A DNA stretch of 48,773 nt from Saprospiraceae bacterium UBA2365 (GCA_002344345.1 DDTL01000036.1:1-48773), one strand, 5' to 3'. Numbered from the stretch's first letter, positions 8,501-17,851 are shown. Made by a program: numbers and translations. The notes: generated from the sequence alone by a model not told the origin.

Positions 8501-9397
8501 AATGATATTGAGTTTTCAACAGTAGACTATAGCAACTGGACAAAAGATACAGATCTGAATAAAATGATCGCTTCCTTATTGCATAACTATGCGATCAAAG
8601 CCAGCGAGTTAACAGGAAGATACAAAAGAGAATTGTTCAATATTAATATCGGAGATGAACTTCCTGCAGGTGTGTTGAAACTGGCAAAAGTATATCTTGT
8701 TAAGAAGAGAAAACTAAAAGTTGGAGATAAATTGGCAGGTAGGCACGGGAATAAAGGTATTGTAGCGAAGATCGTACCCATAGAAGATATGCCTTTTCTG
8801 GAAGATGGAACGACTGTGGATATCGTGCTCAACCCCCTTGGTGTGCCTTCCAGGATGAACATCGGACAGATATTCGAGACAGTTTTAGGTTGGGCAGGCA
8901 AAGAAATGGGCGTTAAATTTTCAACCCCGATTTTTGACGGAGCCAGCGTTGACCAAATAGAGGAGTATATCAGTAAGGCGAGCTTGCCGGCTTTGGGACA
9001 AACCTTCCTTTATGATGGCGAAACTGGAGACAGATTCCATCAAAAAGCAACAGTTGGTGTGATTTATATGCTGAAGTTGTCTCACATGGTCGATGATAAA
9101 ATGCACGCAAGGTCTATCGGTCCATATTCTCTGATCACGCAACAACCATTGGGTGGTAAAGCTCAATTCGGAGGACAGCGTTTTGGAGAAATGGAGGTTT
9201 GGGCACTGGAAGCTTACGGTGCATCCAATATTTTGAGGGAATTGCTGACCATTAAGTCAGACGATATCAAAGGCAGGGCAAAAGCATATGAGGCCATAGT
9301 GAAAGGAGATCCGCTACCTGAACCTGGCATTCCGGAATCATTCAATGTGTTGATTCATGAATTGAGAGGGTTGGCTCTTGACATTATTTTTGATTAA
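5573..9397 (+). CDS. rpoB: DNA-directed RNA polymerase subunit beta
   Basis: RpoB forms one pincer of RNA polymerase and much of the active centre. The 1274-residue length is normal for Bacteroidota. The rifampicin-binding region around residues 471-505 reads SQLSQFLDQTNPLAEITHKR followed by RISALGPGGL, with the Asp, His and Ser positions of rifampicin-sensitive enzymes. The conserved GDKLAGRHGNKG lies near residue 1055, and the C-terminal clamp segment PLGGKAQFGGQRFGEMEVWA is intact. The ATG at 5573 follows a 156-nt gap holding the attenuator hairpin; rpoC follows after 53 nt. Confidence 0.99.
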   Translation: MPFTESIATHGNNRVNFGKIKLPAYYPDLLAIQLDSFQEFFQIETAPENRHLEGLHKVFKEHFPVSDARNIFLLEFIDYQIDFPRYSIAECMERGLTYSVSLRAKMRLSCNDEEHIDFETVEQDVFLGNIPYMTPKGSFVINGAERVIVSQLHRSPGVFFSQTYHPNGTKIYSARVIPFRGAWMEFTTDINMVMYAYIDRKKKLPVTTLLRAIGYDSDKEILDIFQLVEEVPLKSKEYASDVLGRKLAARVLKKWTEDFVDEDTGELVSIERNEIILDRDVVIDEENIKLIHSSGVDHVILQREDLEIDYSVIYNTLQKDPASSELEAVAQIYRQLRGAEPPDEETARGIIDKMFFSESRYDLGEVGRYKINSKLAIDVDKNLHVLCKEDFIEIIKYLINLINQNAELDDIDHLGNRRVRTVGEQLYGQFSIGLARLARTIRERMNVRDNEVFTPVDLVNARTLSSVINSFFGTSQLSQFLDQTNPLAEITHKRRISALGPGGLSRERAGFEVRDVHYSHYGRLCTIETPEGPNIGLISSLAVHAKVNSMGFLETPYREVNEGKVDLTKGVVYLSASGEDYLKIAQANTPIDEKGAFATDRVKSREHGEFPVLIPEEVEYIDIAPNQIVGVSASLIPFLENDDANRALMGSNMQRQAVPLIRPHSPIVGTGIEKTVAQDSRILINSEGNGVVQYVDSNLIRIMYDRTPEEEMVSIESNIKDYKLIKFLRTNQGTCINLKPLVRKGDRVVKGQLLCDGYATEKGELALGQNLMVAFMPWKGYNFEDAIVISERVVQEDIFTSIHIESFELEVRDIKLGEEELTNDIPNVSEEATKDLSEDGIIRIGAWVKEGDILIGKITPKGESDPTPEEKLLRAIFGDKAGDVKDASLKAPPATEGVIIGRQLFERSKKDKFQKVKEKDQLTDLEDSHAVEMNELKTLLVDKMMSLLDDKVSEEIKNIFGEVLIPKGSKFNRKLFNDIEFSTVDYSNWTKDTDLNKMIASLLHNYAIKASELTGRYKRELFNINIGDELPAGVLKLAKVYLVKKRKLKVGDKLAGRHGNKGIVAKIVPIEDMPFLEDGTTVDIVLNPLGVPSRMNIGQIFETVLGWAGKEMGVKFSTPIFDGASVDQIEEYISKASLPALGQTFLYDGETGDRFHQKATVGVIYMLKLSHMVDDKMHARSIGPYSLITQQPLGGKAQFGGQRFGEMEVWALEAYGASNILRELLTIKSDDIKGRAKAYEAIVKGDPLPEPGIPESFNVLIHELRGLALDIIFD

Positions 9398-9450
9398 GCT
9401 GAAACCAAGCAAAATCTAATTTGATTTTATAAAACAAATTATTAAAAATT

Positions 9451-12400
9451 ATGGCATTCAATAAAAAGGAACCACAAAGCGAACATTTTAACACAATATC
9501 CATCAGGCTGGCATCGCCTGATGAAGTGCTGGAACGCTCATATGGGGAAGTACTCAAGCCAGAGACCATCAATTACCGGTCTTATAAACCTGAAAGAGAT
9601 GGATTGTTTTGTGAAAGGATCTTTGGGCCAACCAAGGATTTCGAGTGCTATTGCGGAAAATACAAAAGGATCAGATATAAAGGTATCATCTGCGACAGAT
9701 GCGGAGTTGAAGTCACAGAGAAGAAAGTCAGACGGGAAAGGATGGGACATATCAAACTGGTTGTTCCGGTAGTTCATATCTGGTTCTTCAAGTCATTGCC
9801 TAATAAAATCGGGTATCTTCTTGGGATGTCTTCCAAAAACCTTGAGAATATCATCTACTATGAAAGGTATGTAGTGATCCAACCCGGTATAAAGGAAGGA
9901 ACCATTGAAAAGAATGTATTGATCTCTGAAGAGGAGTATTTTGATATTATTGATTCTCTGCCTGAGGAAAACCAAATGTTGCCGGATGAAGATCCGCAAA
10001 AATTTGTTGCAAAAATGGGTGCAGAAGCAATTTTTGACATGCTTGCATCGATCGATCTGGATTCGTTGTCTTATGAATTAAGACACAAAGCTGCGAATGA
10101 AACCTCACAGCAGAGAAAATCGGAAGCATTGCAACGATTGAGGGTGATTGAGTCGTTCAGAGAAGGGATGGGTACAATGGAAAACAGACCGGAATGGGCT
10201 GTTATTAAATATCTTCCTGTAATTCCCCCGGAATTGAGACCACTTGTGCCACTTGATGGCGGACGATTTGCGTCTTCAGACCTGAATGATTTATATAGAA
10301 GGGTCATAATCAGGAATAACAGATTGATCAGGTTGTTGGAAATCAAAGCTCCGGAGGTCATCCTCAGAAATGAAAAGAGGATGTTGCAGGAAGCAGTTGA
10401 TTCCCTGTTTGACAACTCAAGAAAATCGAGCGCAGTCAAATCTCAGGGTGGCAGAGCATTGAAATCCTTAAGCGGGGTTTTAAAAGGTAAACAGGGTAGG
10501 TTCCGTCAGAACTTATTGGGTAAAAGGGTAGATTATTCTGGCCGGTCTGTGATCGTGGTTGGTCCTGAATTGAAGCTTCATGAATGTGGTATCCCTAAAG
10601 GAATGGCAGCTGAACTGTTCAAGCCGTTTATTATCAGGAAATTAATAGAAAGAGGTGTTGTAAAAACTGTTAAATCAGCTAAAAAACTGGTAGACAGAAA
10701 AGATCCGGTTATCTGGGAAATCCTCGAAAATATTCTGAAAAGCCATCCGGTGATGCTTAACCGGGCTCCGACTCTTCACCGTTTGTCCATCCAGGCATTC
10801 CAACCTACTTTGGTGGAAGGCAAGGCGATCAGACTGCACCCTTTGGTTTGCGGTGCGTTCAACGCCGACTTTGACGGTGACCAGATGGCAGTACACGTTC
10901 CATTGAGCCAGGCCGCTATTCTGGAAGCTCAGGTTTTGATGCTTGCTTCGCATAATATGCTTAACCCTCAAAACGGATCACCGATCACATTGCCGTCTCA
11001 GGACATGGTTTTGGGATTGTATTATCTGACAAAAGAACTGAAATCTACGGATGAATACAAGGTGCTGGGTGAAGGTCTCCGATTTTATTCCCCTGAAGAA
11101 GTGATCATCGCCTACAATGAAGGCAAAGTAGAATTGCATGCAAAAATTCAGGTTAAGGAAAGAGCTGAAGATGAGAACGGAAACATTGTACTATCGAGAA
11201 TTGATACAACAGTAGGCCGTGTCATTTTCAACCAGGCAGTTCCTGAAAATGTCCCGTTTGTGAATCAACTGTTGACAAAGAAAAATCTAAAGTCAGTCAT
11301 TGGAGATATTGTTACCAGAACAGATTACAGCGTGGTTGCCAGATTCCTGGATAAGATCAAGGAAATGGGATTCTTTTGGTCATTCAAAGGTGGTTTGTCC
11401 TTCAACCTTGGAGACCTGATCACACCATCCATCAGGGAGCAAACGCTTTCTGAAGCACAGACGGAAGTTGATGAAGTGTGGGTGAACTATAACATGGGAT
11501 TGATCACAAATAATGAAAGGTACAATCAGATCATTGACAAATGGACATTTGCAGATAACATGATCACCCAAAATCTGCTTCATGAATTGTCTTTGCACAA
11601 GCAAGGTTTCAATTCCGTATACATGATGCTGGATTCAGGTGCCAGGGGCTCAAAACAACAGATCAAGCAGTTGGCCGGATTAAGGGGATTGATGGCAAAA
11701 CCAAGAAAGTCCGGAGAGACTGGTAGCGCCATTATTGAAAACCCGATTTTGGCAAATTTCCTTGAAGGACTATCTGTATTGGAATACTTCATTTCTACAC
11801 ACGGTGCCAGAAAGGGTCTGGCAGATACGGCTTTGAAAACAGCTGATGCTGGTTACCTTACCAGAAGGCTGGTAGACGTGGCTCAGGATGTGATCATCAG
11901 GGAAAATGACTGTCAGACATTAAGAGGCATCAAAACTACAGCATTGTATGAAAATGATATACTGATAGAAACCCTGTCTTCAAGAATTGTGGGAAGGTTT
12001 GCACTGAATGATATTTTCCATCCGGTGACAGATGAGCTTATTTTGGAAGGAGGTGAATATATCAGTGAAAAAGTTGCAAAGTATCTGGAAGATATTGGCG
12101 TTGACTCTGTAACCATTCGGTCAGTACTTACCTGTGAATCTGAAAAAGGTGTTTGCAGAAAGTGTTATGGAAAGAATCTCGCGACAGGCAGGATATCAGA
12201 AGAGGGAGATGCAGTGGGTATTATTGCTGCTCAATCCATCGGTGAACCAGGAACTCAGCTTACATTGAGAACCTTCCACGTGGGTGGTATTGCATCGGTC
12301 GCTAAAACAGAATCTTCCATTATCTCAAAATTTGATGGTGTACTGGAGTTTGATAATATCCGGGTTGTAGCCAGGGAAAATGGCAACGATGTGGTGATTT

Positions 12401-13734
12401 CAAGAGCAGGGGAAATCAGGATCATTGATCCGGAAACGAAGAAAATATTTACCACCAAACACGTACCCTATGGTGCAACTCTGATGGTAAAAGCAGACGC
12501 CAAAATAAAAAACGGAGATATCATTTGCGAATGGGATCCATTCAACTCAGTCATTGTATCAGAATTTGGAGGTATTATAAAATACATTGATATCGAAGAA
12601 GGCGTGAACTACCGTTCTGAAAGAGATGACCAGACCGGACACATTGAAAAAGTAATCATCGAATCCAAGAATAAGAGGAAAATTGCTACCGTATCTATTC
12701 TGGATCCTTCCGGTGAAGAGGTTAAAACATATAACCTGCCACTTGGAGCTTACATTTCCGTAGAGGATGGTGATGAGATCCCGATGGGTGGCATCATTGC
12801 TAAAATTCCGAGAAAACAGGGTCAAATCCATGATATCACAGGTGGTTTGCCAAGGGTAACCGAATTGTTTGAAGCAAGAAATCCATCTAATCCGGCTATT
12901 ATCAGCGAAATAGATGGTATCGTATCCTTTGGGAAAATAAAGAGAGGTAAACGGGAAGTGAAAGTGATGGATGAAAAAACCGGCCAAAAGGTTAAATACC
13001 TGATTGGTTTGTCCAAACATATCCTGGTTCAGGATGGAGACTTCATCCGTGCGGGAACCAGATTGTCCGATGGTCCGCTTACCCCAAGAGACATTCTCAA
13101 CATCAAAGGCCAATATGCTGTTCAATCATATCTTGTCAACGGAGTACAGGAAGTATACCGGTCTCAGGGTATTGATATCAATGATAAACATATTGAGATC
13201 ATCGTTCGGCAAATGATGGGACATGTTGAGATCATCGATTCAGGTGATACCAACTTCCTTGAAAAAGAACCGGTCGAAAGGCTTGAGTTTATCAAACAAA
13301 ATGAGTGGATCTATGATAAAAAAATAGTAGTGGATCCGGGAGACTCTAAAGAAGCCAAACAGGGACAGATCATCAGTCTTAGAAAAGTTCGTGAGATCAA
13401 TTCCAAATTGAAAAGAAACGATCAAAAAACTTTAAAGATAAGGGATGCAATACCTGCAACTAGTAAACCGATACTTTTGGGTATTACCAAGGCTTCATTG
13501 AGTACAGCCAGCTGGATTTCAGCTGCTTCCTTCCAGGAAACTACCAAAGTCCTCAGTCAGGCTGCCTTTGCTGCCAAAAAAGATGATCTGGCAGGATTGA
13601 AGGAAAACGTCATCGTAGGGAAAAATATTCCTGCCGGAACAGGTTTGCACAGGTTTAAAAATCTTTTTGTGACTTCGTCTGAAAGCTCTCTGAAAACAGA
13701 TAAACTTGAAGAGGAATACGATGTGATGGGATAA
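9451..13734 (+). CDS. rpoC: DNA-directed RNA polymerase subunit beta'
   Basis: RpoC carries the catalytic magnesium site and the second pincer of RNA polymerase. The protein has 1427 residues. The N-terminal zinc ribbon has Cys 66, 68, 81 and 84; the catalytic loop NADFDGDQMAVH holds Asp 473, 475 and 477; a second zinc site (CESEKGVCRKCYGKN) lies near residue 900. The bridge-helix and trigger-loop regions are intact (AQSIGEPGTQLTLRTFHVGG). It ends the operon, with a strong terminator 7 nt after the stop. Confidence 0.99.
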   Translation: MAFNKKEPQSEHFNTISIRLASPDEVLERSYGEVLKPETINYRSYKPERDGLFCERIFGPTKDFECYCGKYKRIRYKGIICDRCGVEVTEKKVRRERMGHIKLVVPVVHIWFFKSLPNKIGYLLGMSSKNLENIIYYERYVVIQPGIKEGTIEKNVLISEEEYFDIIDSLPEENQMLPDEDPQKFVAKMGAEAIFDMLASIDLDSLSYELRHKAANETSQQRKSEALQRLRVIESFREGMGTMENRPEWAVIKYLPVIPPELRPLVPLDGGRFASSDLNDLYRRVIIRNNRLIRLLEIKAPEVILRNEKRMLQEAVDSLFDNSRKSSAVKSQGGRALKSLSGVLKGKQGRFRQNLLGKRVDYSGRSVIVVGPELKLHECGIPKGMAAELFKPFIIRKLIERGVVKTVKSAKKLVDRKDPVIWEILENILKSHPVMLNRAPTLHRLSIQAFQPTLVEGKAIRLHPLVCGAFNADFDGDQMAVHVPLSQAAILEAQVLMLASHNMLNPQNGSPITLPSQDMVLGLYYLTKELKSTDEYKVLGEGLRFYSPEEVIIAYNEGKVELHAKIQVKERAEDENGNIVLSRIDTTVGRVIFNQAVPENVPFVNQLLTKKNLKSVIGDIVTRTDYSVVARFLDKIKEMGFFWSFKGGLSFNLGDLITPSIREQTLSEAQTEVDEVWVNYNMGLITNNERYNQIIDKWTFADNMITQNLLHELSLHKQGFNSVYMMLDSGARGSKQQIKQLAGLRGLMAKPRKSGETGSAIIENPILANFLEGLSVLEYFISTHGARKGLADTALKTADAGYLTRRLVDVAQDVIIRENDCQTLRGIKTTALYENDILIETLSSRIVGRFALNDIFHPVTDELILEGGEYISEKVAKYLEDIGVDSVTIRSVLTCESEKGVCRKCYGKNLATGRISEEGDAVGIIAAQSIGEPGTQLTLRTFHVGGIASVAKTESSIISKFDGVLEFDNIRVVARENGNDVVISRAGEIRIIDPETKKIFTTKHVPYGATLMVKADAKIKNGDIICEWDPFNSVIVSEFGGIIKYIDIEEGVNYRSERDDQTGHIEKVIIESKNKRKIATVSILDPSGEEVKTYNLPLGAYISVEDGDEIPMGGIIAKIPRKQGQIHDITGGLPRVTELFEARNPSNPAIISEIDGIVSFGKIKRGKREVKVMDEKTGQKVKYLIGLSKHILVQDGDFIRAGTRLSDGPLTPRDILNIKGQYAVQSYLVNGVQEVYRSQGIDINDKHIEIIVRQMMGHVEIIDSGDTNFLEKEPVERLEFIKQNEWIYDKKIVVDPGDSKEAKQGQIISLRKVREINSKLKRNDQKTLKIRDAIPATSKPILLGITKASLSTASWISAASFQETTKVLSQAAFAAKKDDLAGLKENVIVGKNIPAGTGLHRFKNLFVTSSESSLKTDKLEEEYDVMG

Positions 13735-13740
13735 AATAAA

Positions 13741-13770
13741 AATGGCGCTGAATCCAGCGCCATTTTTTTT
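13741..13770 (+). terminator. Intrinsic terminator of the rpoBC operon
   Basis: TGGCGCTG (13743-13750) and CAGCGCCA (13755-13762) form a GC-rich 8-bp stem, extended by AA/TT, around the tetraloop AATC, followed by T8. It is a textbook intrinsic terminator and also faces the convergent minus-strand gene ending at 13807. Confidence 0.92.
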
Positions 13771-13806
13771 AGAAAAATAAAGGACTTTTGATCATTTATT
13801 CCTTCG

Positions 13807-14517
13807 TTACTTTTCAGGACCTGATTCCATTGTATTCCCTCTCTTAAGCCATTTCAAAGCTTCTGTTTTAGTGAGTCCGGATAATGCAGGTGTAGATTCA
13901 ACAAATTCCGTTACAGCTGATGCGTTTGTTTTGGAATATTCCCTCAAAGCCCAACCGCTGGCTTTATTGATGAAAAATTCTGTGGATCCGATAGTCTGAA
14001 GGATAATTGACTTAAGAAGTTCAAAATCAGTGTGTTTCTTGTAATGCAATTGAAACAGGATCGCAGATCTGATGTACCATATATTGCCTGATGAGAGCCA
14101 GTTTTCCACGTGTCGGTCAATATGCTCCGGGTACCGCAGAAATAAAGAACCCATCGCCCTCGGAGCCAGCCAGTCAACAGTGTCCCACCAGGATTTTTGC
14201 CCGATCAGTTTTTCATAAATCGGCATGTAGGCAGGTATCAGTTTTTTCAAAAAATAGTTATTGATATCCATGGCCGCATACTGCATTTCTCTCTCGGGTT
14301 GAGACCAAAGTAAACCGGTTAAACCGATAAGAACAGGCAATTCAGGTTTGCCGTTTTCACTCAATATTCCTGAAACAATTTTTTTTCTGATTGGACTTTC
14401 AATACCAAAAAATTCAAATTGGTTTCTCATATAAGCTTTCATCCGTACAGCTCTTTCCTGATCCGCATGATCGCTGAATGCAGCTTTCAACTGATGAAAA
14501 TAAAACAGATCTTCCAT
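13807..14517 (-). CDS. AlkD-like DNA alkylation repair protein
   Basis: The 236-residue protein belongs to the DNA alkylation repair (AlkD, PF08713) family of HEAT-like-repeat glycosylases, which remove cationic alkylated purines without flipping the base. Supporting stretches are the N-terminal MKAYMRNQFEFFGIESPIRK, the helical repeats (WSQPEREMQYAAMDINNYF) and WWDTVDWLAPRAMG, all typical of the family. The last repeat carries FFINKASGWALREYSKTN. The gene starts 4 nt after bcp and is the last of a likely four-gene minus-strand operon. Substrate range cannot be read from the sequence. Confidence 0.88.
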   Translation of the reverse strand: MEDLFYFHQLKAAFSDHADQERAVRMKAYMRNQFEFFGIESPIRKKIVSGILSENGKPELPVLIGLTGLLWSQPEREMQYAAMDINNYFLKKLIPAYMPIYEKLIGQKSWWDTVDWLAPRAMGSLFLRYPEHIDRHVENWLSSGNIWYIRSAILFQLHYKKHTDFELLKSIILQTIGSTEFFINKASGWALREYSKTNASAVTEFVESTPALSGLTKTEALKWLKRGNTMESGPEK

Positions 14518-14521
14518 ATAA

Positions 14522-14989
14522 TTAATTCAATTTGAGTGATTTAATGATTTGCTCAGAATGGTTTTTAGTATCCACCTTTTTAAATATATGGTTTATTATG
14601 CCGGATTCATCCACGATAAAAGTAGTTCTTAAAACGCCTGTTACTTCTTTGCCGTACATCATTTTTGGACCATAGGTACCATAAGTTTTCATGATCTCTT
14701 TTTCAGGATCAGAGATCAGCATGTATTTAAAATTGAATTTCGCTTTAAATTTTCTGTGACTTTCGACACTATCTGGACTGATACCCAAAATGGAATAACC
14801 CTGGTCATGCCAATATTCGTAATTTTCCTGCAAATTGCAGGCTTCAGCAGTGCAACCAGGCGTGTTATCCTTGGGGTAAAAGAAAAGTATAAGCTTTTTT
14901 CCTTTGAAATCCTTCAGTTTGACTACATTTCCCTGGTCATCTGTTCCTGTAAAATCAGGCGCTTTATCGCCTTTTTCAAGTTTGATCAT
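14522..14989 (-). CDS. bcp: Thioredoxin-dependent peroxiredoxin (Bcp/PrxQ type)
   Basis: The enzyme reduces hydrogen peroxide and organic hydroperoxides using thioredoxin. The 155-residue protein has the peroxidatic Cys46 in DNTPGCTAEAC and the resolving Cys51 five residues later, the atypical 2-Cys arrangement of Bcp/PrxQ. The fold motif KLILFFYPKDNTPGCT and the later GVLRTTFIVDESG fit the family. It starts 35 nt after the M23 peptidase gene and is 4 nt from the alkD-like gene, which suggests a shared damage-defence transcript. Confidence 0.96.
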   Translation of the reverse strand: MIKLEKGDKAPDFTGTDDQGNVVKLKDFKGKKLILFFYPKDNTPGCTAEACNLQENYEYWHDQGYSILGISPDSVESHRKFKAKFNFKYMLISDPEKEIMKTYGTYGPKMMYGKEVTGVLRTTFIVDESGIINHIFKKVDTKNHSEQIIKSLKLN

Positions 14990-15024
14990 ATAAAAATTAT
15001 TTCTTGATTAACAGTAATTGATCG

Positions 15025-16761
15025 CTATTTTATAAACTTGTCTTTGAAAACTTTCAGGTTGTTTTTCCCGTCTCTTAGTTCTATTTTTAATGTATGCGTG
15101 CCTTTATCCAGTATTTTCTCAAAATGGTGGGTAATGGTTTTTGATTTTTTATCATATTCAAAAAGTACCCACTGATCATCAATATAACCGTAATACCTCA
15201 GTTCATTGGATCTGTTTTCAGATTCCAGATTATCATCAATGATAAAACTAACAGATTGTTGTCCAGTCATATCTGATTTGAAATTCTTTGATTTAATCTC
15301 GGGAGGAATCGTGTCGACAAATAATGCATAGGTGCCGAACCTGTTTATTTTCGCGTGGATATATGTATCAAAAATATCTCCTCCATACGAATTGAGTCTA
15401 CTACCAGAGCCGCATTCTACCACTACCGTTTTAAGTAATTTTTCTGGTGACAAACTGTCATATTTTATGAAAAGGTCTACTTTTTCCTTAAAAATCTTAA
15501 AACCATTGTTGATAAAAATAAATGGTGACTTATAAGGTTTTTCAATAGAATTACTTTGTGTCAGATGCAAAAACATCCGGGAATAAATGGCAGAATCAGA
15601 AAAGTAAAGAATAGCACTTTGGTCATTGACCAATGCAGGTTTACCCGGATCCAGTATGTAATTATATATCAGGGGGGAAGGTTTAGCAATGGTTTTTGAA
15701 TTTCTTTTTACCCAAAACCGGATATTACTTTCATTGTTGTTAAAATCCCTGACAATGATCTCGATCAGTTGTTTTTCATATTTTTTAAGGCTGATCAAAG
15801 CACTTTTTTCGCCCGAATTCCGGTAGATTTTTAAAGGATCAGCCGGTAAAATATAACAATGCTGATATTTTGATTTATCCTGAAAAAAACTTGTATAATT
15901 TACGTGTGCATAAATGTGCCTCGCTTCTTCAAATGAAAATGAATCGACGCGGTATTGATACACAATTTCCCCATTGATTTTCATGATGAGCTCCACAATC
16001 CCATGCTTGTTGTATACACCATCCATTTGATCATATCCGTTGAATTCTATGCCTATTTTTTCAGCATCCACGATCAAGGTATCCGCTTTCAATTTATATT
16101 TACCATTTCCATTGGAAGAAGCACTAAACTTTTGACTGCTATATTCAATGGAATCCGTTGTGAATTGAGTTATTTTTATTCCACTGATGACAGGAGGTCT
16201 TTTATCCGGTGGTCTGAAGCCGTAAAATAGGGGATTTATAGGCCTGTCTGTTTTTGTATTCCTGATTTCAAAGTGCAAATGAGGGCCAAATGAAGTGCCG
16301 GAATTTCCCATTTTCCCCAGTAATTGACCTTTAGTTACGGGAAATTGACCTGGTTCAGGCTCAATTTCAAGTTCAAAACTTTTAAGTTTATATTGAGTTT
16401 GTTTTACAAAATCAGAAAATGGTGATGAAAACTCTTCAAAATGTCCGTAAACACTTGTAAATGAACCAGGATGCGACACATAGATCGCATTGCCATACCC
16501 ATCAGCCCGTACCACGATCCTGCTGACATAACCTTCCTCTATGCTGTAAATCGGATCACCTGCAACACCGTTTTTAGATTTGATGTCTATCCCTGCGTGA
16601 AAGTGGGTCGCTCTTAGTTCTCCGAAGCTACCGGAAAGCAGGATCGGATGATTGATCGGTGAGCGCGGATTAAAAACTGTTTGCCCCTGAAGCGCAAAAT
16701 TGCTGAGTATTGTCAAAAAAAAGTAACTCCAAAGAATATGGTATATGCATTTAAGCTTCAT
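15025..16761 (-). CDS. Secreted M23 family metallopeptidase
   Basis: This is a LytM/lysostaphin-type peptidoglycan endopeptidase candidate of 578 residues. A signal peptide or N-terminal membrane anchor (about residues 7-26) is followed by the M23 domain with His55 and Asp59 in HFHAGID, His107 in YGHFEE and HLHFE at 161-165, i.e. the zinc ligands and catalytic His are all present. Residues 200-578 are a long beta-rich extension I do not recognise. I choose ATG 16761; the frame stays open 15 codons further upstream, but that part runs into meaB. The start overlaps the meaB stop by 11 nt, so the two genes are translationally coupled. Confidence 0.9.
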   Translation of the reverse strand: MKLKCIYHILWSYFFLTILSNFALQGQTVFNPRSPINHPILLSGSFGELRATHFHAGIDIKSKNGVAGDPIYSIEEGYVSRIVVRADGYGNAIYVSHPGSFTSVYGHFEEFSSPFSDFVKQTQYKLKSFELEIEPEPGQFPVTKGQLLGKMGNSGTSFGPHLHFEIRNTKTDRPINPLFYGFRPPDKRPPVISGIKITQFTTDSIEYSSQKFSASSNGNGKYKLKADTLIVDAEKIGIEFNGYDQMDGVYNKHGIVELIMKINGEIVYQYRVDSFSFEEARHIYAHVNYTSFFQDKSKYQHCYILPADPLKIYRNSGEKSALISLKKYEKQLIEIIVRDFNNNESNIRFWVKRNSKTIAKPSPLIYNYILDPGKPALVNDQSAILYFSDSAIYSRMFLHLTQSNSIEKPYKSPFIFINNGFKIFKEKVDLFIKYDSLSPEKLLKTVVVECGSGSRLNSYGGDIFDTYIHAKINRFGTYALFVDTIPPEIKSKNFKSDMTGQQSVSFIIDDNLESENRSNELRYYGYIDDQWVLFEYDKKSKTITHHFEKILDKGTHTLKIELRDGKNNLKVFKDKFIK

Positions 16762-17851
16762 TAAGTAGATTTTTGCCGAGTTTTTTAAAAAAGATGTGGG
16801 CTGCATTCATAGCAGAACGTTCATTTTTTAAAACTGATTCCTTACAGATAAGAAAAGTTTTGTATATATCCGGGTATGACATAATAAAACTGAAAAGATT
16901 TTGTCGGACTTCCGCTTCAAACCAATCCAATTCCTGAAGATGGCGCCTGTTTTTAAATGTTCCTGAAGCTACCGCTTTTATAAAAAAATCATCGATTTGT
17001 TCCCAAAGTTGCTCCATACCGGAAGGTATAACGGATGAAACTCCAAAAATCTTAGGCGCTTCACCCTTTTCTTGTCGATGCATCATCTGAATTGCATTGG
17101 CATAGTGCTGAAGACTGATGTTTGCCTGAGCGGACATGTCTCCGTCCATTTTATTGATGACAATGATATCAGCCATTTCCATGATGCCCTTTTTAATACC
17201 CTGAATGTCATCCCCAGAAGCTGGGGCTACCAGCAACAAAAAAAGGTCAGTCATGTTGTGTACAGCAGTTTCAGTCTGACCAACTCCGACTGTTTCAATG
17301 AAAATGGGGTTGAAGCCAGCTTTTTCAAGCAAAAGTATGGACTCACGTGTTTTTTTTGCTGTTCCTCCGGTGAAATCACCGGCAGGAGAAGGCCGGATAA
17401 ATGCTTCTTTTGACAATGACAGCTTTTCCATCCTCATTTTATCTCCCAAAATACTTCCTCCGGTAGATTGACTGCTCGGATCAATGGCCAGAACTGCCGG
17501 TTTGTATCCCAGACTGATGGTATGAAATCCGATTGCCTCAATAAAAGTGCTTTTTCCCGCACCAGGTGATCCAGACACTGCTATTCTGAAGGACTCACCC
17601 GGCAATGATCTGAGGTGTTCGACCATCTCTTCAGCCATTCGCTGATCCTCTGCAAGACTGCTTTCAATAAGGGTGATGGCCTGACTCAGCGAGAACCGGT
17701 CACCTTCCAAAACCCTTTTCAATAAACTTTGGATATCGACAATCTGATTTATTGTCTGTCTTGAAATATTTGGATTGATTTTTGCCAAAATTGAGCCATA
17801 TTTTGGTGCAAAGTAATGCAATAATTGAGCTTTATCCAAACAGACAGGCAA
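16751..17851 (-). CDS. meaB: Methylmalonyl-CoA mutase-associated GTPase MeaB (ArgK family)
   Basis: MeaB is a G3E-type GTPase that protects and reloads adenosylcobalamin-dependent mutases. The Walker A motif GSPGAGKST starts at residue 94; AIDPSSQSTGGSILGDKMRM, FIETVGVGQTE and the guanine-recognition INKMDGD follow in order. No ATG exists before the conserved core: the 366-residue frame starts with TTG at 17851, and an in-frame TTG at 17788 (345 residues) is also plausible because a promoter-like sequence at 17809-17839 lies between the two. No mutase gene is in the window. The stop overlaps the M23 peptidase start by 11 nt. Confidence 0.92.
   Translation of the reverse strand: MPVCLDKAQLLHYFAPKYGSILAKINPNISRQTINQIVDIQSLLKRVLEGDRFSLSQAITLIESSLAEDQRMAEEMVEHLRSLPGESFRIAVSGSPGAGKSTFIEAIGFHTISLGYKPAVLAIDPSSQSTGGSILGDKMRMEKLSLSKEAFIRPSPAGDFTGGTAKKTRESILLLEKAGFNPIFIETVGVGQTETAVHNMTDLFLLLVAPASGDDIQGIKKGIMEMADIIVINKMDGDMSAQANISLQHYANAIQMMHRQEKGEAPKIFGVSSVIPSGMEQLWEQIDDFFIKAVASGTFKNRRHLQELDWFEAEVRQNLFSFIMSYPDIYKTFLICKESVLKNERSAMNAAHIFFKKLGKNLLNEA
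17809..17839 (-). promoter_or_regulatory. meaB: Candidate meaB operon promoter
   Basis: On the minus strand a TTG (17839-17837) is followed after 20 nt by TTACTTTG (17816-17809), one mismatch from TAnnTTTG. If it is used, transcription starts near 17802 and the TTG at 17788 would be the start codon. It is divergent from the yceD promoter. Confidence 0.45.

Noticed and set aside
8921..9166. Antisense open frame inside rpoB
   Set aside because: One of many frames opposite rpoB and rpoC; it lacks motifs and overlaps an essential gene throughout.
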